DNA from: an uncultured Bacilli bacterium
GTDB lineage: Bacteria; Bacillota_I; Bacilli_A; RF39; UBA660
Assembly (NCBI GenBank): GCA_944358685.1
Contig: CALVRQ010000019.1
Span: 1 to 12,054 of the forward strand
Direction of reading: 5' to 3'
DNA length: 12,054 nucleotides
The notes under the pieces were generated by a model, which saw only the letters and a program-made list of their open reading frames with translations, was not told where the DNA came from and did not search any database. Below, one piece after another: positions 6,482 through 12,046 of this stretch; positions within the stretch are counted from its first letter, which is position 1, and every line of letters starts with the position of its first letter. The translations under genes and the position numbers were made by a program.

Positions 6482-6513
6482 GTCATTGTAGGAGTGAAAA
6501 AGGAGGAAATATA

Positions 6514-7512
6514 ATGGCAAAAACAACTAATGAAGTTGATCAAAATTTAAAACAAGTTTTGGCTGATATTGAAAAACAATTTGGTAAAGGTTCATTGATG
6601 CGTTTAGGTGACAATGAACACCGTGAGATAGATGTTATATCTAGTGGAAGTATTGCTCTTGATGTGGCTCTTGGTATAGGTGGATATCCAAAAGGTAGAA
6701 TTATTGAAATATATGGTCCTGAGTCTAGTGGTAAAACTACTTTTGCTTTACATGCGATTGCGGAAGCGCAAAAGGCTGGTGGAAAAGCAGCGTTTATTGA
6801 TGCAGAAAATTCTTTGGATCCACAATATGCAGCTCATTTGGGTGTAGATATAAATGAATTATTACTTTCACAGCCTGATAATGGTGAACAAGCTTTGGAA
6901 ATTACGGAAGCTTTAGTACGTAGTGGAGCAATTAGCGTTATTGTAATTGATTCGGTTGCTGCATTAGTACCAAAGGCTGAAATTGAAGGTGAAATGGGCG
7001 ATGCTCAAGTTGGTCTTCAAGCTAGACTTATGAGTAAAGCTTTAAGGAAATTAGCAGGTGTTATTAATAAGACTAATACGATTGCAATTTTTATTAATCA
7101 GCTTAGAGAAAAAGTTGGGGTCGCTTATGGTAATCCAGAAGTAACACCAGGTGGTAGAGCGCTTAAATTTTATTCTTCAATTAGACTTGATATTAGAAGA
7201 AGTGAACAGATTAAACTTGGAACAGAAATAGTTGGTAATAAAGTTAAAGTTAAAGTTGTTAAAAATAAGATGGCTCCACCTTTTAAAACTTGTGAAGTTG
7301 ATATTATGTATGGTACAGGTATTTCTCATGAAGGAGAACTTATTGATTTAGGTGCTCAGGCTGATATTATTCAGAAATCTGGTGCTTGGTATTCGTATAA
7401 TGGCGAAAAAATTGGTCAAGGTAAAGAAAATGTTAAGGATTTTTTGAAAGCTAATCCTAAAATCGAAGAAGAAATTAATAAAAAGGTTCGTGAACATTAT
7501 AATATGAAATAA
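6514..7512 (+). CDS. recA: Recombinase A
   Basis: RecA forms filaments on single-stranded DNA, drives strand exchange in recombinational repair, and triggers LexA self-cleavage. The 332-residue product has Walker [10 protein letters not shown] (68-76), the catalytic Glu in DAENS (E98), Walker [13 protein letters not shown] (ending in the conserved SVAALVP), loop 1 [17 protein letters not shown], and the loop 2 region from [10 protein letters not shown] to [14 protein letters not shown]. The C-terminus is short (ends REHYNMK) and lacks the acidic tail of longer RecAs. One oddity: after the catalytic Glu the usual HALDP reads NSLDP. The ribosome binding site AAAGGAGG is strong. The gene is a single-gene unit between a LexA-controlled promoter and its own terminator. 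cinA upstream and rny downstream, its neighbours in Bacillus, are both absent. Confidence 0.98.
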   Translation: MAKTTNEVDQNLKQVLADIEKQFGKGSLMRLGDNEHREIDVISSGSIALDVALGIGGYPKGRIIEIYGPESSGKTTFALHAIAEAQKAGGKAAFIDAENSLDPQYAAHLGVDINELLLSQPDNGEQALEITEALVRSGAISVIVIDSVAALVPKAEIEGEMGDAQVGLQARLMSKALRKLAGVINKTNTIAIFINQLREKVGVAYGNPEVTPGGRALKFYSSIRLDIRRSEQIKLGTEIVGNKVKVKVVKNKMAPPFKTCEVDIMYGTGISHEGELIDLGAQADIIQKSGAWYSYNGEKIGQGKENVKDFLKANPKIEEEINKKVREHYNMK

Positions 7513-7549
7513 AACTAGTAACTTTTAAAAACTTACTAGTTTTATTTTG
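7511..7549 (+). terminator. recA intrinsic terminator
   Basis: AAAACTAGTAA (7511-7521) is perfectly complementary to TTACTAGTTTT (7533-7543), an 11-base-pair stem with loop CTTTTAAAAAC, followed by ATTTTG. The recA TAA (7510-7512) overlaps the first two bases of the stem. The T-rich tail runs into the next promoter. Confidence 0.85.
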
Positions 7550-7575
7550 ACTTTTTATAGTATTTTAGATATAAT
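7547..7575 (+). promoter_or_regulatory. Promoter of the repeat/tail-anchor protein gene
   Basis: TTGACT (7547-7552), a 17-base spacer and consensus TATAAT (7570-7575). The -35 starts in the recA terminator tail. The ribosome binding site GGAGGG (7589-7594) is 8 bases from ATG 7603. Confidence 0.82.
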
Positions 7576-7602
7576 TGTTTTAGAATATGGAGGGATATTA
7601 AT

Positions 7603-8250
7603 ATGGATGAAAAGAATAATGCGATAAATAATGGTGAAACTCAAAATACAATGAGTTATAGTTTTGATTTTGCAAATCAAGTTGATAATACTGTGCCAGC
7701 TCCTGAGGGAAATAATACTGCTACGGTTGATACTTTAAATGTCAATTCTGTTGATACTACTACACAACCAGCTGCTTCAGCGATGGAAACGCCAACAGTT
7801 AATCCTACTGTAGAACCAGTTTCTGTTCAACCAGTCACTCCAATGATGGAAACTCCAACAGTCAATCCTACAGTAGAGTCAGTTCCTACACAGCCTTCAC
7901 CGGTGGTTGACGTGCAAACTGTTAATCCTACGGTGGAATCAACTTCTACACCAGTAGCGCCAGTAACTGAAACAAATCCTACAGTAGATGCTGCAACACA
8001 ACAGCCTACTCAAGAAAATGTATCTACTACTGATACTACACAAGTAGCTTCAGAGGTGAGTGCGGCAACATCTGGAATTCCACCTGTAATGCCAGTTACT
8101 CCAGAGACTGTAATGGCTCAAAAACAAGAGAATGAAGATATTGAATTAATAAAGGATAAAAAAGCTACTAAAAATTTCTTGATTGTTTTATTTATATTAT
8201 TAATTGTGTTTATTATAGCTTTGCCATTTATATTTAACATTATGGGATAA
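7603..8250 (+). CDS. Pro/Thr/Val repeat protein with C-terminal membrane anchor
   Basis: I do not recognise a family. The 215-residue product has no signal peptide. Residues 1-60 are polar (Asn, Thr, Asp). Residues 61-129 hold degenerate repeats of about 20 residues with the core TVNPTVE at 65, 86 and 106 and a final NPTVD at 125. Residues 130-170 are Thr/Gln/Ala/Val/Pro rich and 171-190 are charged (ending KDKKATK). One hydrophobic helix (about 191-213) closes the protein with almost nothing after it. This is the layout of a tail-anchored protein. The Lys cluster before the helix suggests, by the positive-inside rule, that the low-complexity part stays in the cytoplasm, although such composition is more usual outside cells. 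There is no LPXTG. It has its own consensus promoter and terminator, so it is probably well expressed. Partner and role are unknown. Confidence 0.85.
   Translation: MDEKNNAINNGETQNTMSYSFDFANQVDNTVPAPEGNNTATVDTLNVNSVDTTTQPAASAMETPTVNPTVEPVSVQPVTPMMETPTVNPTVESVPTQPSPVVDVQTVNPTVESTSTPVAPVTETNPTVDAATQQPTQENVSTTDTTQVASEVSAATSGIPPVMPVTPETVMAQKQENEDIELIKDKKATKNFLIVLFILLIVFIIALPFIFNIMG
7783..7989 (+). repeat. Degenerate coding tandem repeat (TVNPTVE units)
   Basis: Three units of 63, 60 and about 57 bases, encoding METPTVNPTVE-type blocks at residues 61, 82 and about 103, then a partial copy ending at residue 129. Synonymous differences between copies (for example ACAGTTAATCCTACTGTA and ACAGTCAATCCTACAGTA) show the units are not recent exact duplicates. 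Confidence 0.75.
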
Positions 8251-8273
8251 AAATATTTATCCTTTTTATTTTT
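8245..8273 (+). terminator. Intrinsic terminator containing the repeat-protein stop codon
   Basis: GGATAAA (8245-8251) pairs with TTTATCC (8256-8262) around AATA, followed by TTTTTATTTTT. The TAA stop (8248-8250) is in the 5' arm. The T-tract covers the stop codon of the convergent minus-strand gene (8266-8268). On the minus strand no T-run follows, so it should work in one direction only. Confidence 0.8.
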
Positions 8274-8904
8274 GATTAATCATTTTAAAAATGTTATATA
8301 ATTTTTTGAAATTTTTATTTGTTTTTTTTATTTCTTGTTTTAATTTTATATAAGCTTTATTAATATTAGTTTCTGATTTATTAAAGCACTCCAAACATAG
8401 ATAGTTTAATTTTTGAAAGTTGTTTTGCTGGTAGATTTTGTTTAATTCATCTATAATGAATTTTTCATTTTCTATTTCAAATCTTGTTTTAAAGTTATTG
8501 ATTTGTTTTTGTTTAATTATTTTATAATTTAATTTTATTTCTGGTTGTAGTTTAAGAATTTCTATTACATCATCTTGTTCATTTGGAAGTAGGGAACTTT
8601 TTTGACTTATTACACCGTTTTTATTAAGTTTTATAGCTAGACATTCATGTTCATCACCGACGATGAAGATATATTTTAGTTTTGAAATGTTATTTTGTTT
8701 AAATCTTTCAGATTTAGAGTTTATTATATTTAGGGTGTCATCATCAAATTTAACAATATTGTTTTTTAATTCATTTAATCTTTTTTTATTTATTTTAATA
8801 ATCGGTGTTTTTCGCATATGATATATGTTATCATTTTGATTCCATTCGAAAAAGTCATAGTATTCTGTTTGAAAATTTAATAAAACATCATATATGTAGT
8901 TCAT
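8266..8904 (-). CDS. DUF3603/UPF0736-like protein, function unknown
   Basis: A soluble, Lys- and Asn-rich protein of 212 residues. The opening MNYIYDVLLNFQTEYYDFFEWNQNDNI-type pattern (YDV-L-N, then FFEW, then D-x-I), the P-I-I-K-I that follows, and FIVGDEHECLAIKLNKNG with SSLLPNEQDDVIEI at about 80-117 recall the DUF3603/UPF0736 family (Bacillus YjbA), where the same block reads like V-V-T-D-G, then R-K-S-R-L-I-P-R-Q-E. YjbA-type proteins are a little longer, about 250 residues. No enzyme motif is apparent, and the family has no established function that I know. AGGAGG, 8 bases before the ATG, lies inside the end of the small upstream membrane-protein gene, which it overlaps by 17 bases, so the two are translationally coupled. 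It is convergent with the repeat-protein gene, leaving only 15 bases between their stops. Confidence 0.6.
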   Translation of the reverse strand: MNYIYDVLLNFQTEYYDFFEWNQNDNIYHMRKTPIIKINKKRLNELKNNIVKFDDDTLNIINSKSERFKQNNISKLKYIFIVGDEHECLAIKLNKNGVISQKSSLLPNEQDDVIEILKLQPEIKLNYKIIKQKQINNFKTRFEIENEKFIIDELNKIYQQNNFQKLNYLCLECFNKSETNINKAYIKLKQEIKKTNKNFKKLYNIFKMINQK

Positions 8905-9112
8905 TTTTTTTGCCTCCTGGAAGAAATATTGCGAGTGAAGTGATTAATAGACCGATTGGTCCAATTAAACATTCTATACTACTACTTATAAATTGGACAT
9001 ATTCTGTTAAAGTATACCCAATTGTGATTAAGTTTAGATAACTAATTATAAAAACAAAGCCAACAATACTGAATCCGAAACCGATTAGGAAGAAAACTAT
9101 TCGTGCAATCAT
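8888..9112 (-). CDS. Small two-helix membrane protein, function unknown
   Basis: A 74-residue protein with two predicted membrane helices, about residues 4-27 (IVFFLIGFGFSIVGFVFIIS core) and 46-65 (IECLIGPIGLLITSLAIFL), joined by YLNLITIGYTLTEYVQF. It ends with a short basic/polar tail, PGGKKNELHI. R4 and the C-terminal KK suggest both ends face the cytoplasm. The start is backed by AAAGGA upstream on the minus strand. It uses TGA as stop, the only such gene in the window. Its last 17 bases overlap the start of the DUF3603-like gene and contain that gene's ribosome binding site, which argues that the short frame is truly translated. The overlapping plus-strand frame has no such support. No recognised family. 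I could not find a convincing minus-strand promoter in 9113-9215. Confidence 0.72.
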   Translation of the reverse strand: MIARIVFFLIGFGFSIVGFVFIISYLNLITIGYTLTEYVQFISSSIECLIGPIGLLITSLAIFLPGGKKNELHI

Positions 9113-9177
9113 ATTTATCAGTCCTTTTATATTAAAGTTTATTATTATTTTAGAAAAATTTTCCTTTTAACTGTTAC

Positions 9178-9207
9178 TTGAACTAATAAATAGGAAAATG
9201 TTATAAT
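9178..9207 (+). promoter_or_regulatory. Promoter of the scpA-scpB-exchanger operon
   Basis: TTGAAC (9178-9183), an 18-base spacer and TATAAT (9202-9207), preceded by TGT as an extended -10. The start near 9214 almost coincides with the ribosome binding site AAGGTGAT (9213-9220), so the leader is minimal. Confidence 0.72.
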
Positions 9208-9227
9208 TATTTAAGGTGATGTTAGGT

Positions 9228-9944
9228 ATGGAGTACAAATTCACGATAGATAAATTTCAAGGACCGCTTGATTTACTTTTACATTTAATTAAAGAAGCGG
9301 ATATTGATATATTTGATATTAATGTTTCAGAGATAACTCAACAGTATTTGAATTATATTGAAAGTATGGAAAATCTAAATTTGAATATTGATAGTGAGTA
9401 TTTGGTGATGGCTGCAGAACTTATTGAGATGAAATCGCGAGAACTTTTACCTAATGAAGAAAATAATGATGTTGATGATTATGAAGATGATCCTAGAGAA
9501 AATTTGATTAATAGATTACTTGAGTATCAAAAATATAAAAATCTTGCTTCTGATTTTAAAGATATGGAGTTTCAGAGAAAACTTATGTATTCTAAAATAC
9601 CTAGTGAACTTATTTGTTTTAAAAGTAGTGAAGTTAATTTAGATGATGAAATTTCATTAGATGATTTAATTAGAGCTTTTGTGGAATTTCAAAAGAAAAA
9701 GTATATAGAAAGACCACTTGATACGGTGGTTACACGAAAAGAATATTCAGTGAGTAAGAGATGTCATGATATTATGAAAAGATTACAGAAAAATAAAAAA
9801 GTTAGATTTGAAGAATTGTTTGATATAAGAAATAAAAGTTATGTGGTGGTTACTTTTTTGGCAATATTAGATTTAGCTAAGAAAGGACAGTTAAAAATAA
9901 AACAGGATAGAAATTTAGATGAGATTTTGTTAGTTACGGAATAG
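9228..9944 (+). CDS. scpA: Segregation and condensation protein A (kleisin)
   Basis: ScpA is the kleisin that bridges the two heads of the SMC dimer and, with ScpB, forms the condensin that organises and segregates the chromosome. The 238-residue product starts MEYKFTIDKFQGPLDLLLHLI, the family's N-terminal SMC-neck-binding domain. It continues with the helices SEYLVMAAELIEMKSRELLP (about 56-75), an acidic linker (79-89) and a C-terminal winged helix that contacts the SMC head (RFEELFDIRNKSYVVVTFLAILDL, in two parts). Start choice: GTG 9216 and ATG 9219 are in frame but lie inside the ribosome binding site, so ATG 9228, 7 bases after AAGGTGAT, is taken. The stop TAG overlaps the ribosome binding site of scpB. 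Confidence 0.95.
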   Translation: MEYKFTIDKFQGPLDLLLHLIKEADIDIFDINVSEITQQYLNYIESMENLNLNIDSEYLVMAAELIEMKSRELLPNEENNDVDDYEDDPRENLINRLLEYQKYKNLASDFKDMEFQRKLMYSKIPSELICFKSSEVNLDDEISLDDLIRAFVEFQKKKYIERPLDTVVTRKEYSVSKRCHDIMKRLQKNKKVRFEELFDIRNKSYVVVTFLAILDLAKKGQLKIKQDRNLDEILLVTE

Positions 9945-9955
9945 GTGGTGAAATA

Positions 9956-10510
9956 GTGAATTTAAAAGCAGTGTTAGAGGGGTTATTATTTGTGGTTGGT
10001 GATGAAGGTATATCTAAGGAAAGACTTGTTAAAATTATGGGTATATCTGATGATGAATTACAAAAAATATTGAATGATTATAGTGTTGATTTAGAAAGCT
10101 CAGATAGAGGAATTAGATTAGAAAAGTATAATAATAATTATAAATTGGTTACAAAAAAGGAGCATGCGGAATTTTATAAGAGTTTAGTTGATGAAGAAGT
10201 TTCAGATACTCTAAGTCCTGCTGCTTTAGAAACTTTAGCTATTATTGCATATAATCAGCCAATTACGAGATTGATGGTTGATGAGATTAGAGGTGTTGGT
10301 TCTACTTATGTAATGCGTAAGTTGGTGTTAAAGAATTTAATTAAAGAGGTTGGTAAATCTGATCTTCCTGGTAGACCCATTTTGTATGGAGTTACTGATC
10401 AATTTTTGGATTATTTTGGTTTGAAATCTTTAGATGATTTACCAAAGATTGATGAGGAGGAAACTGTAGATAATCAAGATTTATTTACATCTAAATATAG
10501 GGAGGAATAA
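9956..10510 (+). CDS. scpB: Segregation and condensation protein B, GTG start
   Basis: ScpB dimerises and binds the middle of ScpA in the SMC-ScpAB condensin. The 184-residue product has the two winged-helix domains of the family: MNLKAVLEGLLFVVGDEGIS at the N-terminus, then LSPAALETLAIIAYNQPITR (87-106) with the adjoining DEIRGVG, and DLPGRPILYGVT (136-147) near the end of the second domain. The C-terminus is acidic. GTG 9956 is the only start well placed after AGGTGG (9943-9948), which itself overlaps the scpA stop. The pair order scpA-scpB is conserved across Firmicutes. The TAA stop shares one base with the ATG of the exchanger gene. Confidence 0.95.
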   Translation: MNLKAVLEGLLFVVGDEGISKERLVKIMGISDDELQKILNDYSVDLESSDRGIRLEKYNNNYKLVTKKEHAEFYKSLVDEEVSDTLSPAALETLAIIAYNQPITRLMVDEIRGVGSTYVMRKLVLKNLIKEVGKSDLPGRPILYGVTDQFLDYFGLKSLDDLPKIDEEETVDNQDLFTSKYREE

Positions 10511-11460
10511 TGAGGGAATTATTTTGGCTAGTTTTTGGTTTGTTTTTAATTGTTAAGGCAGCTGATGTTTTAGTTACTGCTTCTTCTTCACTTGCTTTGA
10601 GGTTTAAGGTTCCAAAAATGCTTGTAGCACTGACAATTATGGCTTTTGGAACATGTGCGCCAGAAGTGGCTATTTCTTTTAATAGTGTACAAGCTGGTGA
10701 TGGACAAATTGCTTTTGCGAATGTTATTGGAAGCACAATAGTTAATGTATTTTTAATTATTGGAATGTCGGCTTTAATTAGGCCTATTAAAGTTAAACAT
10801 GCGACAATAAAAAAAGAATTACCTATTTTATTTTTAATTACTTCTGTTTTTACTATTTTAATGCTTGATAGATTGTTTGATCCGTTTACAAGAAATGTAT
10901 TTTCTAGAGCTGATGGTTTAGTGTTATTATTATTTTTTAGTGTATTTGTCAGTTATCTTATTGGGCTTATTCATGGTGGGGCTGATCATGATAGTGCTAG
11001 TGAAATTAAATATGGTCCAGTAATGTCAATTCTTTTAATTGTGCTTGCACTTTTGGTTACAGCACTTAGCAGTGATTTAATTGTTAATAACGCTGTGGCT
11101 TTGGCTAACGAGCTTAATATTAGTAAAAAAATAATTACAATGGTTGTGATTGTTGTGGGAACTAGTTTACCCGAACTTGTAATGACAGTAACAAGTGCGA
11201 GAAAAGGTGAATTTGATATGGCTGTGGGCAATATTATTGGTACTAATATATTTAATATATGTGTTGTTTTAGGATTGCCGGTAGTTATTTATGGCAATGT
11301 AAGTTTGGGTGGCTTTAATTTTGTTGATATTTTGGCGGTCTTTTTATCTTCATTATGTCTTTATTTGTTTGCTAGAAGTGAGCGAGTTATTAGCCGAAAA
11401 GAGGCGGCTATTATGTTGTTTATATTTATAGTGTATTATGCATATTTATTTATAGTATAA
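10510..11460 (+). CDS. Calcium/sodium antiporter (CaCA family)
   Basis: A cytoplasmic-membrane exchanger of the Ca2+/cation antiporter superfamily (YrbG/NCX_Mj type), expected to exchange Ca2+ for Na+ or another cation. The 316 residues hold about ten helices in two inverted halves. Alpha-1 repeat: AFGTCAPE (45-52) with AFANVIGSTIVN (68-79). Alpha-2 repeat: VVGTSLPE (215-222) with AVGNIIGTNIFN (238-249). The ion-binding Glu residues are E52 and E222. The alpha-1 motif has Cys (C49) where family members normally have Ser (GTS-x-PE), which touches the site. The middle loop (about 154-167) is short and acidic, with no regulatory domain. ATG overlaps the scpB TAA (TAATG), with GGGAGGA just upstream, so it is coupled to scpB. 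That placement is probably chance packing. Confidence 0.92.
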   Translation: MRELFWLVFGLFLIVKAADVLVTASSSLALRFKVPKMLVALTIMAFGTCAPEVAISFNSVQAGDGQIAFANVIGSTIVNVFLIIGMSALIRPIKVKHATIKKELPILFLITSVFTILMLDRLFDPFTRNVFSRADGLVLLLFFSVFVSYLIGLIHGGADHDSASEIKYGPVMSILLIVLALLVTALSSDLIVNNAVALANELNISKKIITMVVIVVGTSLPELVMTVTSARKGEFDMAVGNIIGTNIFNICVVLGLPVVIYGNVSLGGFNFVDILAVFLSSLCLYLFARSERVISRKEAAIMLFIFIVYYAYLFIV

Positions 11461-11469
11461 ATTTTTTTT
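11448..11469 (+). terminator. Weak AU-only terminator at the exchanger stop codon
   Basis: ATTTATA (11448-11454) and TATAAAT (11456-11462) flank a single G, so the folded stem would be ATTTA/TAAAT with a five-base loop, followed by eight T (11462-11469). The stop TAA is 11458-11460. Because there is no G-C pair, function is uncertain. Confidence 0.35.
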
Positions 11470-11496
11470 GAAAATACTTATGATTTATGCTATAAT
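11468..11496 (+). promoter_or_regulatory. tRNA-Leu promoter
   Basis: TTGAAA (11468-11473), a 17-base spacer and TATAAT (11491-11496), preceded by TGC as an extended -10. Its -35 starts in the T-run that follows the exchanger gene. The start is predicted near 11503, only a few bases before the tRNA. Confidence 0.82.
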
Positions 11497-11505
11497 ATTT
11501 TTGTT

Positions 11506-11591
11506 GCTTGTGTGGCGGAATTGGTAGACGCGCACGACTCAAAATCGTGTGGCTTTTGGCCATGTGGGTTCGATTCCCACCACAAGCACCA
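11506..11591 (+). tRNA. tRNA-Leu, anticodon CAA, with encoded CCA
   Basis: The cloverleaf is complete. Acceptor GCTTGTG (11506-11512) pairs with CACAAGC (11581-11587). The anticodon stem CACGA/TCGTG encloses loop CTCAAAA, so the anticodon is CAA (11540-11542), which reads UUG. A long variable arm, TGGC-TTTTG-GCCA, marks a class II tRNA. The T arm is GTGGG-TTCGATT-CCCAC. Discriminator A and a genomically encoded CCA end the gene. It is a separate unit between its own promoter and a strong terminator. Confidence 0.97.
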
Positions 11592-11629
11592 TAGGGAAAT
11601 TAGTCGAACTAATCGACTTGTAATATATG

Positions 11630-11656
11630 AAAGGTTAATTTCGATTAACCTTTTTT
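11630..11656 (+). terminator. Intrinsic terminator after tRNA-Leu
   Basis: AAAGGTTAAT (11630-11639) pairs with ATTAACCTTT (11644-11653) around a TTCG tetraloop. Six T end at 11656. The 38-base stretch between tRNA and terminator holds other inverted repeats (11599-11618). Confidence 0.85.
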
Positions 11657-11682
11657 ATATGCTTGGAAGGAGTTGATTAGTT

Positions 11683-11958
11683 ATGCAGATAATAAAGGGA
11701 AAATTAGATATTGATGATGAATTAGAAAAACGAATCAAAAACATACTTAAATTTCTCAATATCAAATCTAAAATTATTAAAGGCAATATTATTCACATTC
11801 CTAAAACTAACATTGCTTATATAGAACCACATAAGTTAGAAATAAACGAGATAACATATCTTTTCTTTAATGAATGTGAGAATGTTTACATTAATACACT
11901 AGAAAAGTTTATACCTTTTAACGAATTAGAAACTTATATTAAAAAACATAAAAACTAA
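11683..11958 (+). CDS. Hypothetical 91-residue protein
   Basis: No family recognised. The protein is small, basic and probably mixed alpha/beta: a helical start (residues 8-25, DIDDELEKRIKNILKFLN), then alternating Ile-rich strands (about 27-50, including KIIKGNIIHIPKTNIAYIEP), then a C-terminal part with ITYLFFNECENVYI and a helix ending in KKHKN. There is one Cys and no signal peptide or membrane helix. The ribosome binding site GGAAGGAG (11665-11672) is 10 bases before ATG, a little far but strong. No promoter lies between the tRNA terminator and the gene, so transcription may be read-through from the tRNA unit or start at an unseen site. Third positions seem to use C more often than the neighbouring genes (ATC, AAC, CTC), which may hint at a different origin. 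I did not count this formally. Confidence 0.65.
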   Translation: MQIIKGKLDIDDELEKRIKNILKFLNIKSKIIKGNIIHIPKTNIAYIEPHKLEINEITYLFFNECENVYINTLEKFIPFNELETYIKKHKN

Positions 11959-11963
11959 CCCTA

Positions 11964-11991
11964 TTGACAAAGAAAAAATAAGTGATAGAAT
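11964..11991 (+). promoter_or_regulatory. Promoter of a gene leaving the window
   Basis: Consensus TTGACA (11964-11969), a 16-base spacer and TAGAAT (11986-11991), preceded by TGA as an extended -10. The start is expected near 11998. Confidence 0.75.
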
Positions 11992-11997
11992 ATAAAA

Positions 11998-12032
11998 CTA
12001 ATAAATGAAATGCAGTATTTCTCATTTATTAG
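11998..12032 (+). other. Stem-loop at the 5' end of the last transcript
   Basis: CTAATAAATGA (11998-12008) is perfectly complementary to TCATTTATTAG (12022-12032). Inner AAT/ATT pairs and a two-base bulge leave a small GCAGT loop. It would start at about +1 of the mRNA and end four bases before the ribosome binding site. It may stabilise the 5' end or act as a protein or RNA target. On DNA the same bases are an inverted repeat directly downstream of a promoter and so could be an operator. There is no T-run, so it is not a terminator. Confidence 0.6.
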
Positions 12033-12046
12033 ATTGGTGGGATTCT

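Noticed and set aside
7783..7989. Repeat block as a CRISPR array or recent tandem duplication
   Set aside because: The repeats are in frame, coding, degenerate at synonymous sites and lack the repeat-spacer layout.
8888..8890. TGA read as Trp, extending the 74-residue protein
   Set aside because: The extension would run about 20 residues through the start of the next gene with no recognisable sequence, and no other gene in the window uses TGA for Trp.
8805..9041. Plus-strand frame of 78 codons opposite the minus-strand island
   Set aside because: The minus-strand frames there have proper ribosome binding sites and membrane or family patterns. The plus frame has neither.
9113..9177. Promoter for the minus-strand pair
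   Set aside because: Several AT-rich -10-like words exist (for example near 9131-9136), but none has an acceptable -35 at the right distance.
11599..11618. T-box or other known riboswitch near the tRNA gene
   Set aside because: No T-box core sequence, specifier loop or ligand-binding motif is present, only short inverted repeats in the tRNA trailer.
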